This document shows, piece by piece, positions 32,710-42,845 of a stretch of DNA of 64,000 nucleotides. Every line of letters begins with the position of its first letter. Within the stretch, counting starts at the first letter, position 1. The stretch lies in NCBI GenBank assembly GCA_033558025.1, contig JAUCEF010000010.1, positions 2,691,001 to 2,755,000 of the forward strand, in the 5' to 3' direction. This DNA is from Phytophthora sp. 'mugwort'. Lineage: Eukaryota; Oomycota; Peronosporomycetes; Peronosporales; Peronosporaceae. Under the pieces are notes generated by a model. It was given only the letters and a program-made list of their open reading frames with translations. It did not search any database and was not told the origin of the DNA. The translations under genes and the position numbers were made by a program.

Positions 32710-33133
32710 CTGTGAGAATCTATCCCGTTGGAGTGTGAGAGTCTATCTCGCTGGAGGTGCTTCTCATGGAACTGCACACTTGATTCTGGGGTCACTTGCT
32801 CTGCAGGTTGAGATCTGTGTTGCCTGTGTTTATCAGGAATGTCTCCTCTACTGTTCGTCCACTTGTAAATTCACGGAACGTTGAAGGATTGCACGACACC
32901 CAGCTTGAATGGTTTCTACCATTCAAACTGTAGCCACTGTCACGATTTGCAGTGGAACATAGTAGAGGCAGTCCACGGGGGTTTGTAACCAAAGGCTTTC
33001 CTCCCTTTCACAGACACAGCAACTGAATATGAATGACTTTGCAATTTACTTGCTTCCACTCAAGTGCTCCTCTTCGTGCTTTCAGCTCTCGACTCGCTAA
33101 GCCCTCAAAGTGCTAAAGAGCTTTCTTCAAGAT
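32710..33133 (+). mobile_element. 5' LTR of copia element B (approximate)
   Basis: The segment begins TGTGAGAATCTATCCCG and ends just before a primer-binding-like TATATCAGGTTATGAGCCCA. A 27-bp match to its 3' end (33096-33123) recurs at 42433-42460, where the 3' LTR of the element would be. The start is uncertain because a short near-duplicate of the first 25 bp follows it. Confidence 0.5.
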
Positions 33134-33159
33134 TTATATCAGGTTATGAGCCCAACTAT

Positions 33160-35245
33160 TTCGAGACTGATCAGCAATCAACAATGGTCGAGGAATCTAT
33201 GCACCTCGCTTTGGCAGCAACAAACCCCCAAAGTGCAACGAGGGAGGGGGTTTCGACCTTTACAGGGCAATGTATCAGTTGTACCTAATGCAACGCGACT
33301 GCTGGGATGTTCTGGAGGGCACGGACGTGCTAGGCTCAACCCAATGGATGACGAGGCACGACTATTTGCGGAGAAGAACGCGCTCGCTAGAGATGCACTT
33401 CTTCGTGGCGTACTGGTGAAGGACGGCACAAAAACCGGCATGCTGCCGAATGCTGGAGACATCTGGGTGGCCTTCGAACAAGAGAAGACTAAACATGCGT
33501 TCTCGAACGCTCTGTACGTACGCAAAAAAGCTGTACGCATACACTTTCACGCAGGGCATGGACATGGACGAGTATCTGGACGAGATGGAAGCCATGAGAC
33601 GCAGCATCGCAACATGAATGACGATATCCCGGATAACGACCTGATGAAGTTTGTTCTTCAAGGAGTGGCTCTCGAATTTCGTGGAATAGTGCGCATGTTC
33701 GACAAAGAAGTGCGCGACGGCAACATGCCTTTACTGTTGACGTGCTGAACACACTGCGCAGCGAAGCCGAGGTCGACAAACAGCGGGGCCGTAAGGCCAC
33801 GAAGACAGGAAAAACTACGGCCGCAGCCAAGATTATGCAGGTGAAACAGCACCAGTCTTCTGGTGGAAAAGGGAAGCGACGTTGGAAACAGAACAGCAAC
33901 ATTGGCGCTAAAACGTTCAAAAGGAAAAACGGTCACACTGACGTTGAGACAAGATGTGCTTCTTTTGTCACGAGCCGGTCACTTAAAGCGTGACTGTGCC
34001 GAGTATCAGCAGAAGAGGAAGAAGCGACAAACGAGCTCAGGGAACGTCGAGAATACTGGAGGGAAGAAGAAGTTTCCATCGATGTCGCTCGTGCGATGAG
34101 CGGAGTTGGCGGAGGCAGGCCGTCTTCAATCGGCATGGTTGAGATGCATCGTGTTGAAGGTGATGAGCGTGATGGCCAAAACAGCACTCGCTGCTACTGT
34201 GGAAGTCCGTGACTCGGAATATATCGAGTGTATGGTTGACAGTGGGGCAGTTGTTCATGTGTGCACAGACCGAAAAGTTTTCACGGGTTTGCAGGAGGAC
34301 TCACTAACATTCATTGGCTGGAAGGTGACACGGAGCAAGAGTGAACCTTGGTCAGGCAAACATTTGTGTCACAGATGTGATTTCCGGTAATGCCGACGGT
34401 TTGTGACTGGAAGATGCTCGCTATGTCAGCAGTGGTGTCAATAATTTACTGAGCCGGGAACGTTTGGAGCAGCGCGGATGCACATCAACTTACTCGAGTG
34501 CAACGGACCCGACGCAGAGAGTGATGTATCTTGATCGTGGTGGTGTGCGGCTAGCGATGGCGAAACATGATTGTCACTATTGGCTTCGTACCAAACATAC
34601 CGAGGCGGAGAACATTGACATGTGCTTGGTGACAACGTCGCAAAAGCAGTCCAATTTGTTGCGCTGGCACATGAAGTTCGCTAAGTTAAATCCACAAGCC
34701 CTAAAGCAGAAGGACATGGTGGACGGCATGAAGTCGCTAAAGCTGAAGGACTTCGGCGTGCGCTTGGACTGTACTGCATGCACGACAGCAAAGCAGAATG
34801 GCTTCAAATTACTGATGACCAACGCATATACACCGGGGGGAAATTGCCTTGTGGAGAAGCTTATCGGGAATTTACTCAAGAATATCCGAGCCATTCGTGA
34901 AGGATCTGATCTTTCGTCTTCACTATGGGGAGAACTATTGATGTATGTCGTGGAAGTCGACAATATGAGTCCTACAAAAGCTCTGAGTGGATTAACGCCC
35001 TATCACAAACTCACTGGAAGCCTGATGTTGGCAATCTTCATGTATGCGGCTGTGTCGCTTTTGCTCACGTTCCAAGAAGAAGAGACCGACCAAGCTGAGC
35101 CCCAAGGTGGTACTGACATTGTTTCTGGGCTATGCTTCCTCATGACTGGGCTATCGGCTACTTGACCAACGCACTGGTGATCTCATTGAACGGCGAGATG
35201 TGTCATTTCGGGAAGAAATTACGGTGGATCATGCACACTTGGACT
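33160..35245 (+). pseudogene. Copia gag-protease-integrase, 5' half (element B)
   Basis: The gag region (33240-33750) includes MDEYLDEMEAMRRSI and FVLQGVALEF. A CCHC knuckle is readable in a shifted frame near 33955-33995 (CFFCHEPGHLKRDC). The protease signature MVDSGAVVHVC is at about 34235. The GAG-pre-integrase segment LRWHMKFAKLNPQALKQ with CTACTTAKQ is at 34660-34795. The integrase core is mostly deleted: LLMTNAYTPGGNCLVEKL jumps across it near 34810-34865. The C-terminal part ends GDLIERRDVSFREEITVD at 35245, where a tyrosine-recombinase element is inserted. Copia resumes in frame at 40766. Confidence 0.8.
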
Positions 35246-35400
35246 TGGTGAGCATCCGGAGGATGTTCTGGTTTCCGGATGAAGCGACAGAAGTTTCGTA
35301 ACCTACGGAATTCTGAGAGATCAGAAGCTAGGACTCCCGGCAACGGACAGGCAGCTAAGGTAGGCCAGAGCTCACTTCCAAATTTTCCTCTTCCAGATAA
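35246..35400 (+). repeat. Split direct repeat A1
   Basis: Left terminal repeat of the Ngaro-like element, starting TGGTGAGCATCCGGAGGATG. It matches 40531-40684 (A2). Confidence 0.85.
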
Positions 35401-36141
35401 CTTCCACGCTTCTCCTCTGTAGCCTTCCTTCAACGTCGTCGCGACGGCAAGCCTACCCGTTACCGCCGGTGCGATTGTCTTGGTTGGACCAGCCCACGTT
35501 CTGGCACGTAAAGGGTTCGCGTACCTATTGATAGTCGATGTACACGGCACGACGGTCACCGTTCGTCGATCAGGGCCTGACGACAGGGAGGCGGTCCCTG
35601 AATTCGATGTGAAGGTTTCCCTACTGCGCCATTGGGTAGTGAGCAGGGAGGAGGCCGGCCTATGGCGCGGTTCATACGTCGGCATCCAGTTGCATTTGTA
35701 CAAACAAGTGGAGAAGTTAACGACCAGTGGGCGTATGGTTGGTACAGGTTACAGCATGCAAGGCAGTTTGGCTCTACTACACGTCCGCTAGGCTCTTCGA
35801 GTACAGCTTGCGACGCCTTCGGCAGTGATAGCCGTTCACTGCATAAACTATGCTCTCCGTATAGGTGCCACCGTCAATGTGACGACCTTAAATGCCTTCG
35901 AGTTGCTCGACCGTCAAAATGAAGTTATCGTGGCATGCGGTAAGAGCAGGTCCAGTATCCCAGCCTGTGTTACGTCAACGATGCTCAATGTGCCATTCAA
36001 ACTCAACGAGCGCGTCCATCTCACCCGCCCTGACACGCTTGAAATAGTCTCTGTTTGCCGCCAACACCTTGTGGACTGCGAGCTGAACGGCCGCAATAAC
36101 AGCCCCGCTGATGTCTTCACAGACCCCAGTCTAACACGGAC

Positions 36142-37157
36142 GTGATGCACTTGGAACCCTCTGGTGACGTGGCTAACAGCATTAACCTTACCTTGAGTGA
36201 TTCAGATGACGATGGTAAAACGGAGGACCAGCTTGATGATCAGGCCGACATCAACAGCGTTCGTCTCCAGAACCTGCCCCTACGTAAACGTCGTCGGGTG
36301 GGCAATTCGACCGAACGCAATGGACTGCCTCCAAATGCTGTCGAGATGCCTGTATTACCGACGACGAGCGAAGCACACGCATCGGCTTTCCGCCCCTCAG
36401 AAATGAAGAGGATTGTCCACGACGCGGTGCGCACCCCTCCTTACTCGGTAAGAATGCACACTTTGTCGTTGAACCTGCTCAACAAGGTCCATGGACCAAG
36501 TTTCTGGCTACCCCTCCTGTGCTACGATCGGCGAACGACCTCAGCTTCGGTATGCGAGGTCTGTCGCTGATGCATTTCCGACGTTTCATTCATGAGCTCG
36601 AGCCGGCAACACCAGCCGTCAATATGACAAACTTCGGAAGATCGAATTCGCTGCTGCCTCCGATCCCTCCGACCAATATCCGTGAGATCGTCGAAGCCTT
36701 CGATACGTTGCTCCTCTTTGCCGAAGGATTCTACAACAACACAGTCATTGAATTCATCAAGACGGGCGTGTCATTCACGGCACGAATGTCGGTGCTGTCA
36801 AAGCCCAACGCAGCCACCTGCAATATGCTGGTGTTTGGATTAATTCCAAACTGGGTAAATTCCGCAGTGCGGTGATCGTGTCTAAGCTCCAGAGCGTGGC
36901 CCTCATCGGACAAGAATGACGACCACCTCATGGAATTGTATCAAGCCCTCCATGAAAAGCAAGTAGTACCCCAAGCAGGTTCGAGATCAACTCGAGCTGT
37001 TACCACGGGCCGGCCGGATCAACGGCGAACAGCAAAGATTTCGACGGTACATCGCGAACTACTCGCTATGTTGCCGAAGCAGGGCAATAAAGTGCTGTGC
37101 ATGCGTTTTTTGTCGAAGAAGGGCAGCCCAGGGACCATCACCTGGCCATTCCTTTGA
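36142..37157 (+). pseudogene. Ngaro-like element gag-like region
   Basis: Frames 36142-36570, 36519-36875 and 36930-37157 form a broken open region. It has a basic nuclear-localisation-like cluster (LRKRRRV), then IREIVEAFDTLLLFAEGFYNN followed by VIEFIKTG, and near its end LLAMLPKQGNKVLCMRF. The last segment resembles a block found at the end of gag in DIRS-like elements. Upstream frames (35480-36145) are not recognised. Identification rests on position and these motifs. Confidence 0.5.
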
Positions 37158-37336
37158 TCCAAACCGATCCCCCTTAAAGTCTCTGGCGCTTCCCGCCGAC
37201 GCAAAGATTCACATCGACAAGAATTTCCACGGTCTGGCCCCAGCGTTCCAGGGCCTGTGACGCCAGATCCTAGCAAACATCGAGGAACTCAGCGGACAGG
37301 ATGTGAAGACGTCCCCCTCATCGTCAATGGTCAGAG

Positions 37337-39330
37337 ATGTTCAATTTCAGTCAACAACAACGGGAGTACAGACTCCGACTCCAACCAATGTATTGCCACG
37401 AGTACAGGCTCGTAGGCACCAGACATCAATACCAGCCTTTGGATATACAGTACAAACCATCTCTCCATCTGTATCAAAAGTCGCGGAATTTATACAGCGA
37501 CACCGCGATGCCCACAACAAATTCAGTAGGACCAGCTCTCCATCCGGCAGCAGCAGAACGGGAGAATTTTTACACTCCGTTCGCGGCTCAGTTCGATGTG
37601 AAGGTACCACCCAAAGCCCCAGTCTACCAACACCAACTCGATCAAGAACGGATTCGGGTTTATTCATTACTGGCTCGGCGCTCGCGTTTGCAACTGGCTC
37701 AGTTTGTTCGGATTTATCGGCATCAAACGCCGAGCGACGCCAGACCGAACAAGGATTTGTTCGAGCTCCAACTTCACCAGAACCCGGACTTTATGATCTT
37801 ACAACCCAATGGAACGACATCGCGACGGTGTCCAGCCAGAACGGAACCAAACCGACCGCTGGTTCAGCCTACACGACCACCGAATCATAAAGCTACTGAC
37901 GAACACATCCAGCAAGTACGAGAACACATCGCCAAGGGCCAGAGCGACGGTCGATACCTCATCGTGGAATCCGACTTGCTCGACCAATGGCCCGAGATAT
38001 TCATCAGCCCAATCGGAGTCGTCGACAAATCAGATACACCGGCAGTGATTCGTGTTATAAACGACTATTCCTTCCCCGAAGGTAGTTCTGTGAACGACTT
38101 TACAGACCGACGTAATTTCCAAGAGATATGCTACAATCCCCCACGGGGCATTGCTCGTCGAATATTCGAGCTACGTACCAGATTTCCTGATCATCCGATT
38201 CTAATGATACTGGGCGACGCGTCGGGTACTTTTCGGCATTTTCCGGTGTCTGCAGACCATGTTCACATGTTTGCTTTTCAGTTGGAGGGACATGTCGTCA
38301 TCGACCTAGCCCATGGCTTCGGATGGTGCGATTCCCCGGCATACCACTCCGTTGAGGGATGAATGATCAACAGGCTATAGCAGTTACAAGAACCACAACG
38401 GCCATTAGCGCCGCTGGATTCGAGTTCTTTCGTTGGAAACACTTGGTGTGATGACCACATATGTATCCAGGTCGACACGGGTACGCGGTGTGCGAAAGCT
38501 AACTTGGGATTCTGACAAATGTACGGGGCCCTACAGCAATCAACGCAGAAAGGTTCACAGTATGGTCATCTCAGCTAAAGCGTTAGGCTTAATGTGGGAT
38601 ACAGAGGCTGGCAGGGTCGCGATTCCTGAAGATAAAATCACCAAGGCTCGCCTGCGTGTTATAGCATTGAACGAGAGTGTGGTGTGCACGCTATCGTCGA
38701 TCAACAAGCTCCTGGGGAGTTGTGTCCACATGTTTCCCAGCAGCTCGAGCATTCTATCAAAATATCCAAGTATTCGCAACAAATTTTGTCCCCATTTTAC
38801 ACACCGTCGAATACCCAAGGACGTCAACGACGAGTTGAGGTGGTTCCTCGCGGTATTGGCGCGTCAGCAACAGTTAAAAGTCCATCCTGTCGAGCACTTT
38901 GCTCGACCTCAACCCCGTCCTGACATGTGGTCATGGACGCGTCTGACACTGGAGCTTGCGTGTTGGAAGTGCAACTCAAGCAGTACATCCGCGTAATATT
39001 TAGCGAAGCAGTACGAGCAACGTTTGCGCGCACAAAAGTTGATAACTCGATCAACGTGCGCGAATTGATGGGTGTCGCTCTAAACCGCACTGCACTGGGA
39101 ACCAAGGTGGGCATCCACTGGGCGAGATCGCACACACGTTAGGATGTGGGTCAATAACACCTGTGGCCTGGCCGGAAAACGTGCAAGTCGTCAGCCGATA
39201 GCTCAAGCATACAATCGGATCATTTCCCTTTTGGATTTCGGTATTCATTTTCGTGCTCCGCATAGCACATACGAGGAGAGCACAACACGATGGCTGACGC
39301 CGGGTCCAGGGCGTGGGGTGCGGGTCATCG
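37337..39330 (+). pseudogene. Ngaro/DIRS-type reverse transcriptase and RNase H
   Basis: The RT begins near 37900 with SPIGVVDKSD and INDYSFPEGSSVNDF. The block LGDASGTFRHFPVSADHVHM at 38210-38270 contains the first catalytic Asp region, followed by LAHGFGWCDSPAYHS, a DIRS-family signature. The frame then breaks at 38360. Continuing pieces include KALGLMWDTEAGRVAIPEDK (about 38570-38640) and the RNase H start VMDASDTGACVLEV near 38930, INVRELMGVAL, and a tail containing SRQPIAQAYNRIISLL. Frameshifts make it inactive. Confidence 0.8.
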
Positions 39331-39349
39331 TTTGCATGAGGTATGGACT

Positions 39350-40409
39350 AACTTGTCCGTTATTCTTGGATGCAGGTAAGAATTCGGCCGCCGTTCGACA
39401 ATCTCTTGTGTCTCTGGGAGATGTTTCCGTGAGCATGCTCTCGCAGATCACCTTCCGGGAAGTAAGCTACACACTGGAAACAATGGTGCGAGTTTTCAAG
39501 CCAGCTCGGCTGGTCCCCTTGGCTCTCACGACCCGGGAGATCAGCCAACAAGAAACTCGGATGTTCGCAATCTACTGTTGGAAACATGGATGGAACCAAG
39601 CACATAGAGGCGACACCTTTTGCATCATCAAGCTCAGGCTAGCCAGCATATTAGGTGGTATCACAGGCGGCAAACCGGAATTGATCTAACCACATCGCCC
39701 GATTTCACAATACTGCTGCAAGGAATCAAACGCCTGTCTTCTCCGGTTCACAAGCTCCAACCGATTACACCTGCTTTCCTGCGACTACTATGTCGCCGGT
39801 TGGACATCAAGCAGCCACAGCACCGCCTATTGTGGGGCAGTGTAGTCATCGGCTTTTTCTTTTTTCTTCAGAGATCGGAGTATCTACGAATCAGACAAAC
39901 TCGACACTTCTACCGCTTGAAATATCAAGACATGTTCTTCTCGGACGCAGAAGGGAAACCAACACACCAGGCTAACGCGACCCGTCAGTCACCATCGGTC
40001 TGGAAGGAGCGAAGAATGACCAGTTTGGTCGTGGAGCATGGCGCACCATGCACGCGTCTGGAGACCCAATCATATGCCCATCGCACTTAGACATCTCAAT
40101 ATCGCCCGAAGGAAAACGGCACAAAAGAGCCCATACCTCTGTGGCGACCTCACGTCAACGACGATGGCCAAGGCGTTCAAGGTGGTGGCGAAAAGCGTTG
40201 GAGTCCCGGAGGCCAACTATTCGACTCACTCGGTACGCATAGGAGGTACTACCGCGCTGCTGAGAGGACAGGCAAGCAACACGACGATCAAACAATTAGG
40301 GCGCTGGACCTCGAACTGCTTCGGACAATACCCGACACAAGCCGCAAATTCAACGACGACTCTCTCACAGAGAATGATGGGAACGTACGAGCGACAAGCC
40401 CATTCGTAA
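39350..40409 (+). pseudogene. Tyrosine recombinase of the Ngaro-like element
   Basis: The N-terminal part is in broken frames. From about 39620 it reads HRRQTGIDLTTSPDFTILL, GIKRLSSPVHKLQPITPAF, then LLWGSVVIGFFFFLQRSEYL, with the first catalytic Arg in the QRSEYL context. The C-terminal frame (40160-40409) has YSTHSVRIGGTTALL, containing the HxxR catalytic pair, then LGRWTSNCFGQYP with the expected GRW and downstream Tyr. This is the Cre-like recombinase that DIRS elements use instead of an integrase. At least three frame changes separate the parts. Confidence 0.8.
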
Positions 40410-40432
40410 GGGATCGCGAGCACATTTTTCGT

Positions 40433-40452
40433 GGGGGGGGGGGGGGGGGGGG
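40433..40452. repeat. Poly-G tract, 20 bases
   Basis: It lies just after the recombinase gene and just before repeat B1 of the Ngaro-like element. Confidence 0.95.
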
Positions 40453-40454
40453 AC

Positions 40455-40765
40455 GCTCACCACGCCCTTACTCAAGGCTGGTCGAGGCCAATGAACATTT
40501 TCCCCTACAACTGACTTAGATCCTTGGAAATGGTGAGCATCCGGAGGATGTTCCGTTTTCCAGATGAAGCGATAGGAGTTCCGTAACCCACGGTATTCTT
40601 AGATATCAGAACTAGGACTCCCAGCAACGGACAGGTAGCTAGGGCAGGCCAGAGCTCACTTCAGAATTTTCCTCGTCTAGATAATCCGCCTCATCACGCC
40701 CTTACTCAAGGCTGGTTCGAGTCAATGAACATTTGCCCCCTACAACTGAGTTAGATCCTTGGAAA
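40455..40765 (+). repeat. Split direct repeats B1-A2-B2
   Basis: B1 (40455-40530) ends TCCTTGGAAA; A2 (40531-40684) follows immediately; B2 (40686-40765) ends again in TCCTTGGAAA. B1 and B2 differ at a few bases. The right boundary of the element is fixed by the point where copia coding resumes (40766). Confidence 0.85.
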
Positions 40766-42460
40766 CGTTATTGGCACGTCGGTATCGTGGAGCCCAAGTA
40801 AAACTAAGTAATCATATTTCCTATGTCAATCTACCTGTCGATGCGTTCTCGAAACAGTACATGCTTCCGAGGAAGTCTCCGAATGTAAGGACGGTAGTGA
40901 TGTAGCCACCACTGCCGACATTCATGATCTTGCGACGACAAGGAAGCGACGTCGTAAAAACTCAAGCGACACCAGTGATGACGATGATAGTTTCAGTTGG
41001 AGTTTTGGGGTGGTTAATAATGCTGGTGATAGTGGGAGATCTGTTACAAGCGATTCTGCTAATGATTCAAGTTGTACTATCATTTTTGGAGGGAGTTCAG
41101 GTGGTAATTCTCCATCAAACGGTGGTAATTCTCCGTCTGGTGGCAGAAGTGGCAGCGATAAGATGAAAGTTTGTCTGCCTCACCGACCAATATAACGGCG
41201 GCAGCGAATCCAAATGGAGCAGCTTCCCGAACTGCAGTTCTTACGCTACCACAACCAACACGTAAATCAACTCGGGTTCGACCTACTGCTCGGTACGACC
41301 CGTCAACCTGGACGATGACATGCACTGTCATGCAGTGCATGCTCATTGGTATTGTCAGCGAGTTTTTAAACCCGACAACAGTGTGGCAGGCGCTGACATC
41401 TGAACATGCTGCAGAATGGAAGGCAGCAATGGATGTGGAATACCGCAGCTTCATGAAAAATGTGACTTGGGAGCTCGTACCTCGACCAACGTCGACCAAG
41501 AACAAGAGGACCAATATTTTCACGTCGGTCTGGGTTCTTGTCATTAAACGCGACGAAAAAGGAGCAATACAGAGGTTTAAAGCACGGCTTGCTGTACGTG
41601 GATTTCTTCAAAAATATGGCATCGACTACTTGACGACGCACTCACCGGTTGTGAGGATCGAGTCGGTCAGACTCGTGTTGATAATTGCGCTAATGCAGGG
41701 GCTTGACTGCAAGCACGTCGACTTTGTCACATACTGGTGAACTTGTGACGTCCGACATTTACATGGAGCAACCACAGGGTATCACGACGGGGCCGATCGC
41801 GTATGTCATTTGCTTAAAGGACTATATGGACTTAAGCAAGCGTCCAAAATTAGAACGATACCTTACACACTTACTTAGTGGGGCTTCAAATTAAGCAGTG
41901 TGTATTTGATGCTGGTGAGTATTATCGCCGAAGCGTGCATGGCATCGCCTACCTTACGTATATGTGGATGACATTGTGATCGCAGCAAAGTCGTCGGAAA
42001 TGAAGTAGTCATGCGCGAGCTTAGTGCCAAATTTGAAGTCGAAGATTTGGGCCGGATCAAGCATCTTCTCGGTATGGATGTAATTTTCCAACCTGGTGAA
42101 ATTCTCTGCCTGTCTCAGACTGCGTATATAAAGGATGGCTGCGTGTTCTTACATGGAGAGCGCTAGAGCTGTACGCTCGCCTCAGATGCACAACGAGCGC
42201 TTACCGCAGTTGAGAAGGACAAGGCGCAGATCAGTGACAAATCCCTACCCTACAGAGAACTGGTCGGCTCGTTACAACATTTCGTGGCTTGCACACGGCC
42301 AGACATGGCTAATGTTGTAAGGAGTCTTGGAAAGTACAATGGGGTATATACTTGTGAAAATTTCGCAATAGCAAAACGCGCATTCGCTATTTAATTGGCA
42401 CGAAAAACTTTGGATTAGTGTATCGTCCGGTCGCTAAGCCCTCAAAGTGTTAAAGAGCAG
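40766..42460 (+). pseudogene. Copia reverse transcriptase and RNase H, 3' half (element B)
   Basis: This continues the copia frame from 35245. It has an Asp/Ser/Gly-rich linker (to about 41165), then RT: EWKAAMDVEYRSFMKNVTWE, FKARLAVRGFLQKYGIDY and SVRLVLIIALMQG. The frame shifts at about 41735, then continues with SDIYMEQPQGI, a degraded YVDDIVIAAKSS box (41960-41995, the catalytic Asp pair readable in a shifted frame) and KYNGVYTCENFAIAKRAF. The sequence ends at LVYRP near 42425. Directly after that are 27 bp of LTR 3' end (42433-42460), so the rest of RNase H and most of the 3' LTR are deleted. Confidence 0.8.
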
Positions 42461-42845
42461 TAGGCATAAACGTTTTTGTACTAGTACTAATACCTTTTTT
42501 TTTTCCACAAAAACGCTGTACATGATAAATGATCCAGCCAACAGTTTACTGTTATTAATATTAGTACATGTACTACTGATTTGGCCGACAGACTGAAAAG
42601 CAATCACCCGCCAAAACAGTTACCTTAATATATGAGTACATTTTCGCTTGAAATAACAAGACGTTGTAAGTTATTCGAATGCATCATGCAATAGCCTTCG
42701 AGATGTTATACTTCATTCCTTCTTAAAATACAAGATCCGAATCAGAGGTTTCACGTGGCGCCTGGTCGGACTGAAACTTGGCAGGATCTTTCAGGGCCTG
42801 AATCAGACTCACTTTGGAGTTTGCCGCGGAGACCGTACGCAAGTT
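42461..42845. other. Upstream region of the secreted repeat protein
   Basis: AT-rich sequence without a gene. TACTAGTACTAATA-type short repeats occur near 42478-42580. It should contain the promoter and leader of the gene at 42846; specific elements were not identifiable. Confidence 0.5.

Larger units (their letters stand above)
35246..40765 (+). mobile_element. Ngaro/DIRS-like retrotransposon with split direct repeats
   Basis: 5520 bp with the arrangement A1 - genes - B1 - A2 - B2. A1 (35246-35400) matches A2 (40531-40684), and B1 (40455-40530) matches B2 (40686-40765). This split-direct-repeat layout, together with a gag, an RT/RNase H and a tyrosine recombinase in that order, is diagnostic of Ngaro/PAT-type members of the DIRS group. 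The copia reading frame on the left (…HAHLD) continues on the right without a target duplication, as expected for recombinase-mediated insertion. The genes inside are broken, and A1 and A2 differ at roughly one base in seven, so it is not recent. Confidence 0.85.
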
